From NCBI GenBank assembly GCA_964250615.1, contig CAXUGM010000001.1: a stretch of DNA of 64,000 bases. One strand, given 5' to 3'. Every line of letters starts with the position of its first letter. Position 1 is the stretch's first letter. Shown here in pieces: positions 46,276-54,360 of the stretch. The position numbers and the translations under genes were made by a program. Origin of the DNA: Blautia sp900556555. GTDB lineage: Bacteria; Bacillota; Clostridia; Lachnospirales; Lachnospiraceae. The notes beneath the pieces are model-generated. The model did no database searches, was not told where the DNA came from, and saw only the letters and a program-made list of their open reading frames with translations.

Positions 46276-47349
46276 ATGAGATTTTTCCATATCGCAGATG
46301 TTCATTTAGGTATGCAGCCAGATAAGGGCTGTGCCTGGAGTGAGGACAGAGGCCGGGAAATCTGGGAAAGCTTCAAAAGAATCATACAGCAGGCCGGCAG
46401 GGAAAATGCCGGTCTGTTTCTTATTGCAGGCGATTTATTCCACAGACAGCCTCTTACCAGAGAATTAAAGGAAGTGAATGCACTATTTGCTTCTGTGCCT
46501 CATGTGAGTTTTGTTCTCATTGCAGGAAACCATGATTATATCAAAAGAGAACGGCCTTCCCAGAGAATTTCCTGGGCAGATAATGTATTCTGGCTGGAAG
46601 GAGATGAGATATCCTATGTAGATTTTCCGGCATTAGGAACAAGGGTCTGGGGGCTTAGTTACCACAGCCGGGAAATCAGGGAATCGCTGTATGATCAGAT
46701 AAAAGCAGAGAGAAAAACAGGAGATAAACTGCCGTTTCAGGTTCTTCTGGCACATGGGGGAGATGAGAAGCATATTCCCATAAAGAAAGACACGTTTTAT
46801 CATTCCGGCTTTGATTATATTGCCCTTGGTCATATTCACAAACCGCAGATTTTGCAGGAGAATCACATTGCCTATTCCGGTTCCCTGGAACCCCTGGATA
46901 AGAATGAAACAGGGATGCACGGATATATCAAAGGGGAATATAAAGAGGAAGGTATCAGGATTGGTTTTGTGCCTTTTGCATGCAGGGAATATAAGAAATT
47001 AAAGCTCCAGGTGACAGAAAAAACGACCCAGGTTTCCTTAGAAAAGGGATTGGAAAAAATCCTGGAAGAACGGGGCAGGCAGCATATTTACACCATCCTT
47101 TTAGAAGGAACGAGAGGAAGTCATACGGAGTTTTATACAGACAGTCTTATGAAACTTGGAAATATTCTGGAAGTCAGAGATGATACACACCGTGCCTATT
47201 CTTTTAATCAGCTTCTAAAGCAGTATGATGGCAGTGTTCTGGCAGAATATATCCGCTCTTTTCCCCTGGAATCCTTGTCTAAGGAGGATGAGAACATTCT
47301 CCGCCTGGGAGTAGAAGCACTGCTGGAATCAGGGGAGGAACTGCTATGA
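46276..47349 (+). CDS. SbcD/YhaO-like DNA repair metallophosphoesterase
   Basis: This 357-residue calcineurin-like phosphoesterase of the Mre11/SbcD type has metal-site motifs DVHLG (residue 8 on), GDLFHR, GNHDY and ALGHIHKP in order. With the ATPase encoded next (four-base ATGA overlap) it should form a nuclease complex acting on DNA ends or hairpins. The shorter C-terminal cap resembles YhaO more than E. coli SbcD (400 residues). Confidence 0.9.
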   Translation: MRFFHIADVHLGMQPDKGCAWSEDRGREIWESFKRIIQQAGRENAGLFLIAGDLFHRQPLTRELKEVNALFASVPHVSFVLIAGNHDYIKRERPSQRISWADNVFWLEGDEISYVDFPALGTRVWGLSYHSREIRESLYDQIKAERKTGDKLPFQVLLAHGGDEKHIPIKKDTFYHSGFDYIALGHIHKPQILQENHIAYSGSLEPLDKNETGMHGYIKGEYKEEGIRIGFVPFACREYKKLKLQVTEKTTQVSLEKGLEKILEERGRQHIYTILLEGTRGSHTEFYTDSLMKLGNILEVRDDTHRAYSFNQLLKQYDGSVLAEYIRSFPLESLSKEDENILRLGVEALLESGEELL

Positions 47350-48869
47350 TTATCAGAAAACTACAGTTAAGAAATTTTGGTAAATTTCAAAACAAAGAGG
47401 TTCTTTTAAAAGAAGGAATTAATATCATCTATGGAGAAAATGAGAGTGGAAAATCCACCATACACAGCTTTTTGCAAAGTATGTTTTTCGGTATCAGGAG
47501 GATGCGGGGAAAAGCGTCTAAAACAGATACTTATAGCAAATATACACCATGGGAACAAGCTGGCTGGTATGAGGGTTCCATGACATTTTCCTGTGGTGAT
47601 AAGCAATTCCGCCTGGAGAGGAAGTTTCAAAAATCAGGGGAGGAGGCAGTACTTTTTTGTGAATCAGACGGAGAACTTTTGTCTGTAAAAGACGGGGATC
47701 TGGATATGCTTCTTGGCAATATCTCAGAGACTGTTTACCGGAATACCGTCTCTGTAGGACAGGCAAAAAGCACTACAGAAGAAGGGCTTTACAAAGAACT
47801 GAGAGACTATCTTGCAGAATTTCAGGGCTCCGGTGACATGCGGTTTAATCCGGAAAGAGCCATAGAAATCCTGAAACAAAAGAGAAAAATTCAGGAGAGA
47901 AAAGAAGCAGATGCTGTAAAAAAGAAAGAGCAGGAAGAGGAAAAGCTACGGTATGAAATCCAGTATGAGAAACAGGAAGTAGAGCGTATCCGGCAGAAAT
48001 TAAGAGAACTGGAATCCTATAGAGAAAGCATACAGAGAGAAGAAACAGAGGAAAAGCCAGAGAAACAGGAGAGAAGAAAAGGAAAAACAAATGCACAGAA
48101 AAAATGGAGAATTCTTGGAATCACAGGACTTCTGATATTTCTGTTGTTAGTAATTCTTCAGAAACTTCCCTGGTACACTACTCTTATTTGGCTGGTATTC
48201 CTGGCAGCGGAAGAGGTGGTATTTTCTTCTCATAAACAAGAAGAAACGGTGATTAATCAAGAACCGGAACAGGAAGAATTACTGCGTATGGCGAAGCTGG
48301 AGGAACGTAAAAAAATGTTCAGGGAAAATCTTCAGGAACACAGCCTGAGACTGGAAAATCTCCAGGAAGAGTATCAGGAAAGCAGGGAACACAGGGATGA
48401 GATTCTGGCCTTTAGAAAAGAGATACATGATATTTCTAAGGCGGAAAAACGTCTGCGTGCTGCAGCGGCGAATATGCAGAATCAGACAGGCGGGATGCTT
48501 CAAAAGAAGATGTCTGAGATTTTCAGCCAGCTCACAGAAGGAAAATATAAACAGCTTTTCCTGGATGAAGATTTTTCGGTGCATCTTGACACAGGAGAGA
48601 AATGCCTGGATTTGTATCAGGTCAGCTTTGGAACAGCGGAGCAGGTATATCTGGCTCTTCGTTTAGCCAGTGGAGAGATTTTATGCAGGGAAGAAAAGAT
48701 GCCGCTGATTCTGGATGAAACCTTTGCCATGTATGATGAAAAACGGCTTTCTAACACCTTGAAATGGATAGAGGGAAGATATCCTCAGGTATTGCTGTTT
48801 AGCTGTAATAAGAGGGAAATCAACATTTTAGAAGAGATGGGGCTTCCCTACCATCTGATTTCTCTCTAG
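47346..48869 (+). CDS. YhaN/SbcC-like AAA ATPase, short, with internal membrane segments
   Basis: Of 507 residues, the N-terminal half-ATPase has Walker A GENESGKSTIHSF (about residues 30-42), and the C-terminal half has signature VSFGTAEQVYLALRLA and Walker B LILDETFAMYD. Between them are charged coiled-coil stretches (190-240, 310-370) separated by two hydrophobic segments (about 256-274 and 277-292), where a zinc hook would sit in Rad50. Bacillus YhaN is nearly twice as long. It is paired with the SbcD-like nuclease by overlap. The hydrophobic hairpin suggests membrane attachment at the coiled-coil tip. Confidence 0.85.
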   Translation: MIIRKLQLRNFGKFQNKEVLLKEGINIIYGENESGKSTIHSFLQSMFFGIRRMRGKASKTDTYSKYTPWEQAGWYEGSMTFSCGDKQFRLERKFQKSGEEAVLFCESDGELLSVKDGDLDMLLGNISETVYRNTVSVGQAKSTTEEGLYKELRDYLAEFQGSGDMRFNPERAIEILKQKRKIQERKEADAVKKKEQEEEKLRYEIQYEKQEVERIRQKLRELESYRESIQREETEEKPEKQERRKGKTNAQKKWRILGITGLLIFLLLVILQKLPWYTTLIWLVFLAAEEVVFSSHKQEETVINQEPEQEELLRMAKLEERKKMFRENLQEHSLRLENLQEEYQESREHRDEILAFRKEIHDISKAEKRLRAAAANMQNQTGGMLQKKMSEIFSQLTEGKYKQLFLDEDFSVHLDTGEKCLDLYQVSFGTAEQVYLALRLASGEILCREEKMPLILDETFAMYDEKRLSNTLKWIEGRYPQVLLFSCNKREINILEEMGLPYHLISL

Positions 48870-48956
48870 TATGTTTTGAGATTCTTTTGATTATGCAAAA
48901 TATATGAAAAAAAATAAAAACGATTAGAAAAATAGTGAAAAATTATCATTTTTCCA

Positions 48957-48985
48957 TTGAAAGAAGCGTAAGAATAGTATATGAT
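48957..48985 (+). promoter_or_regulatory. Promoter of tungsten enzyme locus
   Basis: TTGAAA (48957-48962), a 17-base spacer and TATGAT (48980-48985) place the transcript start near 48992, right at the 5' end of the riboswitch. Confidence 0.85.
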
Positions 48986-48993
48986 AATAATAG

Positions 48994-49071
48994 AATCCGA
49001 GTCTTGTTCCAGGGAACCTGACCAATGGGTATTGACCGCTTAATCAATGCCTCCCGTGTTTGGAAAGGATT
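48994..49071 (+). ncRNA. Moco/Tuco-family riboswitch
   Basis: The sequence carries conserved pieces of the molybdenum/tungsten cofactor RNA in order: ATCCGAG, a GTTC-CAGG-GAAC hairpin, CCTGACC, a second hairpin ATTGA/TCAAT, GCCTCCC, and GGAAAGG. AATCC (48994) and GGATT (49067) close the terminal helix. It lies between a good promoter and a tungsten-type oxidoreductase gene, ahead of tungstate import genes, so it probably responds to tungsten cofactor. The motif recognition is from memory of the family consensus. The ribosome site is 50 bases beyond, so control may be of initiation or elongation. Confidence 0.85.
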
Positions 49072-49135
49072 TTGCAGCAGAAATGTATAGTTGGGTAAAG
49101 TATGTTTCAAAACAGGAAACAAGGGAGGTATTTTT

Positions 49136-50935
49136 ATGAAAACATCTTACAATGGAAAACTGGCACGTATTAATCTTTCTACCGGCGAAATTAAAGTAGA
49201 AGCACTGGATATGGAGCTGGCAAAGAAATTCATCGGAGGAAGAGGACTTGGAACCAAAATGCTCTATGATGAGGGGATTGCAACTGTAGACCCATTGTCA
49301 GAAGAGAATAAATTGATTTATATCACAGGTCCTATGACAGGTACAGCATCTCCTACTGCAGGCCGTTATATGGTTGTTACCAAATCCCCGCTGACCGGGA
49401 TGATTGCATCCTCAAACTCCGGCGGAATCTGGGGTGCAAAACTGAAATATGCAGGATGGGATGCCATCATTGTAGAAGGAAAAGCACCGGAATGGACTTA
49501 TATTAATATCGAAGATGAGAAGATTGAGCTTCTCTCTGCAAAAGAATATGTCGGTATGATGAGTGAAGAGACAGATGCGAAATTAAAAGAAACACATCCA
49601 GGATGCCATGTACTGAATATTGGACCTGCCGGGGAACATCTGTCACTGCTGGCAGCAATCATGAATGACAAAGACAGGGCTGCCGGAAGAAGCGGTGTAG
49701 GTGCTGTTATGGGGTCTAAGAATCTGAAAGCCATTACAGTAACTGCCAGCAAAAAAGTCATTGAACCGTATGACAAAGAAGCCTTAAAGCAGGCGTCACT
49801 GGAATGTAATAAGATTATCCGTGCCAATGGTGTTACCGGAGGCGGGCTTCCGACTTACGGAACAGCAGTCCTGGTAAATATTATTAATAACACAGGTTCT
49901 TTCCCGACCAGAAACTGGCAGGAGTCTTATTATCCAGAAGCTGATGACACATCAGGGGAAACCTTAAAAGATAAATATCTGGTAAAAAATGCAGCCTGCC
50001 ACAGATGTCCTATTGGATGTGGAAGGGTAGTTAATGTAGATGGAAAAGTTGTAGGAGGGCCGGAATATGAACCATTATGGGCATATGGCGGCAACTGCGG
50101 ACTGAATGATTTAAATGCCATTGATGCAGCAAATATGTGGTGTAATGAATACGGATTGGATGCAATTTCCACACCGTGTACCATTGCAGCAGCTATGGAA
50201 TTATATGAAAAAGGTTACATAAAAGAAGAAGAATGTGAAGGAATTCCGCTTACCTGGGGAAGCAGTGAAGCCATTGTAGAATGGACAAAACGCATGGGTG
50301 AGGCAGAGATTCCGTTAGCAAAAAAAATGGCAGATGGTTCCTACCGTCTGTGTGAATACTATGGACATCCGGAAATTTCTATGAGTGTAAAGAAGCAGGA
50401 AATGCCGGCATATGATGCCAGAGGTATTCAGGGAATTGGTATTACTTACGCAACCAGTAACCGTGGCGGATGTCATGTGCGGGGATATATGATCTCACCA
50501 GAAGTTTTAGGACTGCCGGAACAGCTTGACCGTACTACTACAGAAGGAAAAGCACAGTGGTGTAAAATCTTCCAGGATTTAACAGCGGTTATCGATTCCA
50601 TGGGCTTATGCCTGTTCTCCTCTTTTGCACTGGGAGCACCGCAGTATGCGGCTCTGTTAAACGCAGGTACAGGAACTGATTATACACCGGAAGAATTGCT
50701 GGTTGTGGGAGAAAGAATTTATAATATTGAGAGACTATTTAATAAAGCAGCAGGTATGAAACCGGAAGATGACAGGCTTCCGAAACGTCTGACAGAAGAA
50801 CCTATTTCTTCAGGACCATCTAAAGGTCAGGTAAGCCAGATTAAGGTAACTCTGCCGCAGTATTATGAGGCAAGAGGATGGGAAAATGCATTCCCAACCA
50901 AGGAAACCCTGGAAAGACTGGGACTGACAGAATAG
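49136..50935 (+). CDS. aor: Tungsten-containing aldehyde:ferredoxin oxidoreductase
   Basis: The 599-residue AOR-family protein oxidises aldehydes to acids with a tungsten bis-pterin centre and a 4Fe-4S cluster, passing electrons to ferredoxin. Visible features are N-terminal GGRGLGTKMLYDE and GPMTGTASPTAGRY, cluster cysteines C288, C291 and C295 (CHRCPIGC) plus C492 in GLCLFSS, and NIGPAGEHLSLLAAIMND at pterin contacts. ATG 49136 follows GGGAGG. Enzymes of this group in gut Clostridia have been linked to aldehyde detoxification. No WorS-like polyferredoxin partner is adjacent. A strong hairpin follows. Confidence 0.94.
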   Translation: MKTSYNGKLARINLSTGEIKVEALDMELAKKFIGGRGLGTKMLYDEGIATVDPLSEENKLIYITGPMTGTASPTAGRYMVVTKSPLTGMIASSNSGGIWGAKLKYAGWDAIIVEGKAPEWTYINIEDEKIELLSAKEYVGMMSEETDAKLKETHPGCHVLNIGPAGEHLSLLAAIMNDKDRAAGRSGVGAVMGSKNLKAITVTASKKVIEPYDKEALKQASLECNKIIRANGVTGGGLPTYGTAVLVNIINNTGSFPTRNWQESYYPEADDTSGETLKDKYLVKNAACHRCPIGCGRVVNVDGKVVGGPEYEPLWAYGGNCGLNDLNAIDAANMWCNEYGLDAISTPCTIAAAMELYEKGYIKEEECEGIPLTWGSSEAIVEWTKRMGEAEIPLAKKMADGSYRLCEYYGHPEISMSVKKQEMPAYDARGIQGIGITYATSNRGGCHVRGYMISPEVLGLPEQLDRTTTEGKAQWCKIFQDLTAVIDSMGLCLFSSFALGAPQYAALLNAGTGTDYTPEELLVVGERIYNIERLFNKAAGMKPEDDRLPKRLTEEPISSGPSKGQVSQIKVTLPQYYEARGWENAFPTKETLERLGLTE

Positions 50936-50948
50936 ACTGTGAAGTTTG

Positions 50949-50975
50949 GCGGAGGGGAATTCCCCTCCGCTTTTT
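50949..50975 (+). terminator. Intrinsic terminator between aor and moaD
   Basis: A perfect 9-bp GC-rich stem (GCGGAGGGG, AATT loop, CCCCTCCGC) is followed by TTTTT. Most aor transcripts should end here, with readthrough supplying the cofactor genes. Confidence 0.88.
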
Positions 50976-50993
50976 GCTTATATGGTGATGAAA

Positions 50994-51215
50994 ATGATAG
51001 AAGTAAGATTATTTGCGACTTTCCGGGAAGGAAGAGAGAAAATTGTATATTTTAAGCCGGAACAGGCAGCATCCACGAAGGATATTCTGGATTTACTGGA
51101 AATCCCCCATGAAGAAGTGGCAATCTGCCTGATCAATGGCTTTCACAGCAAGATAGAGGATCCTGTAAAGGATGGAGATGTTCTTGCATTATTTCCACCG
51201 GTAGGAGGTGGCTGA
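50994..51215 (+). CDS. moaD: MoaD/ThiS-like sulfur carrier protein
   Basis: The 73-residue ubiquitin-fold protein ends PPVGGG; the C-terminal Gly-Gly is adenylated and thiocarboxylated to supply the dithiolene sulfur of the pterin cofactor. The start of the beta-grasp domain is IEVRLFATFREGREK. ATG 50994 is chosen because GGTGAT lies just before it, but in-frame ATGs at 50982 and 50988 are possible. It lies immediately upstream of its likely activating enzyme, overlapping that gene's ribosome site. Confidence 0.88.
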   Translation: MIEVRLFATFREGREKIVYFKPEQAASTKDILDLLEIPHEEVAICLINGFHSKIEDPVKDGDVLALFPPVGGG

Positions 51216-51216
51216 G

Positions 51217-51966
51217 ATGACAGATGCGTCACGGTACAGCAGACAGATTCAGACTCCTCAGATTCAAGCCGAAGGACAGAAGAAGTTAGAGAACAGCAGT
51301 GTTGCGGTCATTGGATGCGGAGGACTGGGAGGCCCGGTTCTAACGTATCTGGCACTGGCAGGTGTCGGGAAGATACGTCTGATAGACTATGATACCGTGG
51401 CGGTGTCAAATCTAAACAGGCAGTTTCTTTATGAGGAAACCCAGATTGGGAAGCAAAAAAGTGTTTGTGCCGGGAGATTTCTGGAAAGAAGAAATTCTTC
51501 CATAAAGTTAGAATGGAAAGTAGAGAAGCTGACAGAGGATAATGCAGAAGAATTATTGAAAGATATGGATGTTATTGTAGATTGCGTGGATGACATCAGC
51601 ATACGAAAACTGGTGAACAGGACGTGTGTGAAATTTCAAATCCCCCTGGTAGAGGGAGGCATCCACGGATTTTATGGATATGTAATGCCGGTTCGTCCGG
51701 GACAGAGTGCCTGTCTGGAATGTGCAGGTTATGCAATGCAGAAGAAAGAAGAGACAGTGCCTGCCCTTGGGGCAGTTGCGGGAGTCATAGGAAGTCTTCA
51801 GGCAGTGGAGTGTCTGAAAATCCTTTTGCATCAGGGCGAAGTACACTACGGAAGTCTGCTGCAGTATGACGGGTTGTGCAGCGAATTAACAGAAATTCCT
51901 GTCCGGATACGCAGGGATTGTTTTTGTCAGACTTTTTTTAAGATTGCATCAGGCAGTAAGCCTTAG
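51217..51966 (+). CDS. ThiF/MoeB/HesA-family sulfur carrier adenylyltransferase
   Basis: This 249-residue E1-like enzyme adenylates the MoaD-type C-terminus. The nucleotide loop is VAVIGCGGLGGPVLTYLALAGVG (about residues 29-51), with the DYDTVAVSNLNRQ motif, D in VDCVDD, and a CLEC half of the structural zinc site. The second half near the C-terminus reads DCFC (C-x-C), tighter than the usual C-x-x-C. ATG 51217 is used since AGGAGG precedes it by 8 bases; GTG 51208 overlaps that site. There is no rhodanese domain. Confidence 0.88.
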   Translation: MTDASRYSRQIQTPQIQAEGQKKLENSSVAVIGCGGLGGPVLTYLALAGVGKIRLIDYDTVAVSNLNRQFLYEETQIGKQKSVCAGRFLERRNSSIKLEWKVEKLTEDNAEELLKDMDVIVDCVDDISIRKLVNRTCVKFQIPLVEGGIHGFYGYVMPVRPGQSACLECAGYAMQKKEETVPALGAVAGVIGSLQAVECLKILLHQGEVHYGSLLQYDGLCSELTEIPVRIRRDCFCQTFFKIASGSKP

Positions 51967-52000
51967 CAATAAATTTTTACCGTTTAAGGAGGAGCATAAC

Positions 52001-52927
52001 ATGAAGAAACAAAGACAGGTGCTTGCAGTTCTCATGGCAGGTATGATGATGGCCGGAATTTTAGGAGGATGCGGACAAAAGGCAGAGCCTGAACCAGAGA
52101 AGAAAGAAGAAGTACAGAAAGAAGAAGCAGAAAACAAAGAACCTGCGGAAGAAAAGCAAGAAGAAACAGAAGACAAAGGTGTTCTGATGATGGCAACCAC
52201 AACCAGTACGGCAGATACAGGACTTCTGGACTATCTGGCACCGATTTTTAAAGAAGACACAGGATGGGAGCTGCAGTGGAATGCAGTGGGAACCGGTGAA
52301 GCTTTAAAAATGGGAGAAAATGGGGATGTAGATATTGTTCTGGTTCATGCCAAAGCAAGTGAAGAAGAATTTGTAGCCAATGGATTTGGTGTGGAGCGTT
52401 TTCCTGTTATGTATAATGATTTTGTAGTAGTAGGACCAAAAGAGCCTATTGCACATACAGATGATATTGCCTCTGTATTCCAGACAGTTCAGGATCAGCA
52501 GCTTACCTTTGTATCCAGAGGTGATGATTCCGGTACAGATAAGAAAGAGAAAAAGATCTGGACACAGTTGGAAATCGATACCACTCAAAATCCAAACTAT
52601 CTGGAATCCGGACAAGGTATGGGTGCGACCATCACTATGGCAGAAGAAAAACAGGCATATTGTCTTACTGACCGCGGTACCTGGCTGAAAATGAAAAATG
52701 ATGCTGATGTAGAGATGCAGATTGCTATTGTATGTGAAGGTGCTGCAGATCTTCTTAATCAATATGGAATTATTGCTGTAAATCCTGAAAAATATCCGGA
52801 AGTAAACAATGAAGGCGCAAATGCAATGATTGAATGGATCCGTTCAGAGGAAGTACAGAAATTAATCGGAGAATATGGTGTGGAAGAATATGGACAGGCA
52901 TTATTTACACCAAACGCAAACGAATAG
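52001..52927 (+). CDS. tupA: Tungstate ABC transporter substrate-binding lipoprotein
   Basis: The 308-residue precursor has lipobox LGGC (Cys about 25), a Glu/Lys-rich linker, then the TupA domain. The oxyanion-binding TTTST stretch, the VHAKASEEEF motif and SRGDDSGTDKKE are typical of tungstate-binding TupA. It should bind tungstate with high affinity outside the cell for TupB/TupC. Neighbouring tungsten-type AOR supports tungstate over molybdate. ATG 52001 follows AAGGAGG. Confidence 0.93.
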   Translation: MKKQRQVLAVLMAGMMMAGILGGCGQKAEPEPEKKEEVQKEEAENKEPAEEKQEETEDKGVLMMATTTSTADTGLLDYLAPIFKEDTGWELQWNAVGTGEALKMGENGDVDIVLVHAKASEEEFVANGFGVERFPVMYNDFVVVGPKEPIAHTDDIASVFQTVQDQQLTFVSRGDDSGTDKKEKKIWTQLEIDTTQNPNYLESGQGMGATITMAEEKQAYCLTDRGTWLKMKNDADVEMQIAIVCEGAADLLNQYGIIAVNPEKYPEVNNEGANAMIEWIRSEEVQKLIGEYGVEEYGQALFTPNANE

Positions 52928-52932
52928 AACCT

Positions 52933-52958
52933 AAGGGGGCTGCTTTAAGCCCCCTTTT
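52933..52958 (+). terminator. Stem-loop/terminator between tupA and tupB
   Basis: A 9-bp stem AAGGGGGCT/AGCCCCCTT with a 6-base loop ends in TTTT. Probably partial, raising tupA mRNA over the permease genes. Confidence 0.8.
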
Positions 52959-52987
52959 ATAACCTTATGAGCATGTGAGGAACATAC

Positions 52988-53680
52988 ATGGAGTATATCA
53001 AACAAGTGGTGAATACCTTTTTTTCGGATGTGGGGGTTTTGGATGCGGTTTCTGTGACGTTTCAAATGGCTTTCTGGTCCACCGGAATTTCTTCTGTTCT
53101 GGGTATCTTCCTGGGAATCCTGCTGGAAAAAGCAAAATTTCCAGGGAAACGTGTGGTGATCCGTATCAATAGAACATTGATGGGGGTTCCCCCGGTGGTA
53201 ATAGGATTGATTGTGTACATGCTTCTTATGCGCCGGGGACCTCTTGGAAAATTAGAGATGTTATTTACGATCAAGGGAATGATTTTTGCTCAGGTATTGA
53301 TCATTACCCCTATTATATGCGGAATGACTTATACCAGTCTTGTATCAAAGGCACCGGCAGTTCGTGTATTTGCGAAAACCATGGGTGCAAGTAAAATGCA
53401 GACGCAGTTCCTTGTAATCCGGGAATTGAAAAATGAACTATATTTTGCAGTAGTCACCGGTTTCGGGCGTTCCATCAGCGAGGTAGGAGCAGTGATGCTG
53501 GTGGGAGGAAATATAAAAGGACATACCCGAACCATGACCACTGCCATATCTTTGCTGAAGAGTCAGGGGATTTTTACAGAAGGTCTTGCCCTGGGCGTGA
53601 TTTTATTGGTCATGGCTTTTCTGCTACAAAGTCTGGCTGATTTTTTCCAGAAAGGGGAAAAATCGAATGAAAATTATTGA
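52988..53680 (+). CDS. tupB: Tungstate ABC transporter permease
   Basis: This 230-residue membrane protein has about five to six helices and a permease EAA-like loop with TMGASKMQTQFLVIRELKNE. GFGRSISEVGAVMLVGGNIKG is typical of TupB/ModB-type oxyanion permeases. Its 3' end overlaps tupC by 14 bases. Confidence 0.92.
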   Translation: MEYIKQVVNTFFSDVGVLDAVSVTFQMAFWSTGISSVLGIFLGILLEKAKFPGKRVVIRINRTLMGVPPVVIGLIVYMLLMRRGPLGKLEMLFTIKGMIFAQVLIITPIICGMTYTSLVSKAPAVRVFAKTMGASKMQTQFLVIRELKNELYFAVVTGFGRSISEVGAVMLVGGNIKGHTRTMTTAISLLKSQGIFTEGLALGVILLVMAFLLQSLADFFQKGEKSNENY

Positions 53681-54356
53681 GTTGGAAAAAGAGCTTGGAG
53701 ACTTTCATTTGAAGATTGAAAAGCTTTCGATAGAGACAGGGAAAATTCATGGAATCATAGGTGGGAACGGATGCGGAAAAACAACGCTGTGCAAGCTGAT
53801 CATGGGGATTCTGGAGGCAGATAAAGGTGAGATTGACTGGGAAGGAATCGATCCCAAAAGGATTACCATGACCGCCCAGAGACCTTACTTTATTCAGAGC
53901 AGTGTCTATGAGAATATCTGTTATCCTTTAAAAATCAGACATGAGAAACCGGATGAAGCGTTGATAGACTGGTGGCTTGGGCAGTGTGGTCTTCTGCAGA
54001 AAAAACATCAGTATGCCAGAAGTCTTTCCAGCGGAGAGCAGCAGAAAGTTTCCATGATCCGGGCACTGATCTTCAGACCGGAATTGATCATGATCGATGA
54101 AACGTTGTCAAATCTGGATCCTGAAAATCTGGAATTTTTCGAAAAGATGATACTGGAGATCCAAAAGGAACATCCGGTGACCTGGATTTTGATCAGTCAC
54201 CGTCTGGCACATATTTATAAGATGTGCGATGTGCTGCATTTTATGCATCACGGAACAGTTCTGGCAAGTGGGAGCAGCAAAGAGATCTTATTTGAATCCA
54301 CAGATTCCAGAATAAAACAATTCGTAGCAAATGAAGTGATACAAGTGGAGGAATAG
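53667..54356 (+). CDS. tupC: Tungstate ABC transporter ATPase
   Basis: The 229-residue ABC ATPase has Walker A GGNGCGKTTLCKL (about 31-43), signature SLSSGEQQKVSMIRAL, Walker B LIMIDETLSNLDPE and switch His in ISHRLAH. It energises tungstate import through TupB and lacks the C-terminal TOBE/MOP domain of ModC, as is usual for TupC. Confidence 0.92.
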   Translation: MKIIELEKELGDFHLKIEKLSIETGKIHGIIGGNGCGKTTLCKLIMGILEADKGEIDWEGIDPKRITMTAQRPYFIQSSVYENICYPLKIRHEKPDEALIDWWLGQCGLLQKKHQYARSLSSGEQQKVSMIRALIFRPELIMIDETLSNLDPENLEFFEKMILEIQKEHPVTWILISHRLAHIYKMCDVLHFMHHGTVLASGSSKEILFESTDSRIKQFVANEVIQVEE

Positions 54357-54360
54357 AACA

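Noticed and set aside
50946..50993. GTG start for the MoaD-like protein at 50946
   Set aside because: It would begin inside the terminator hairpin and add residues not in the family.
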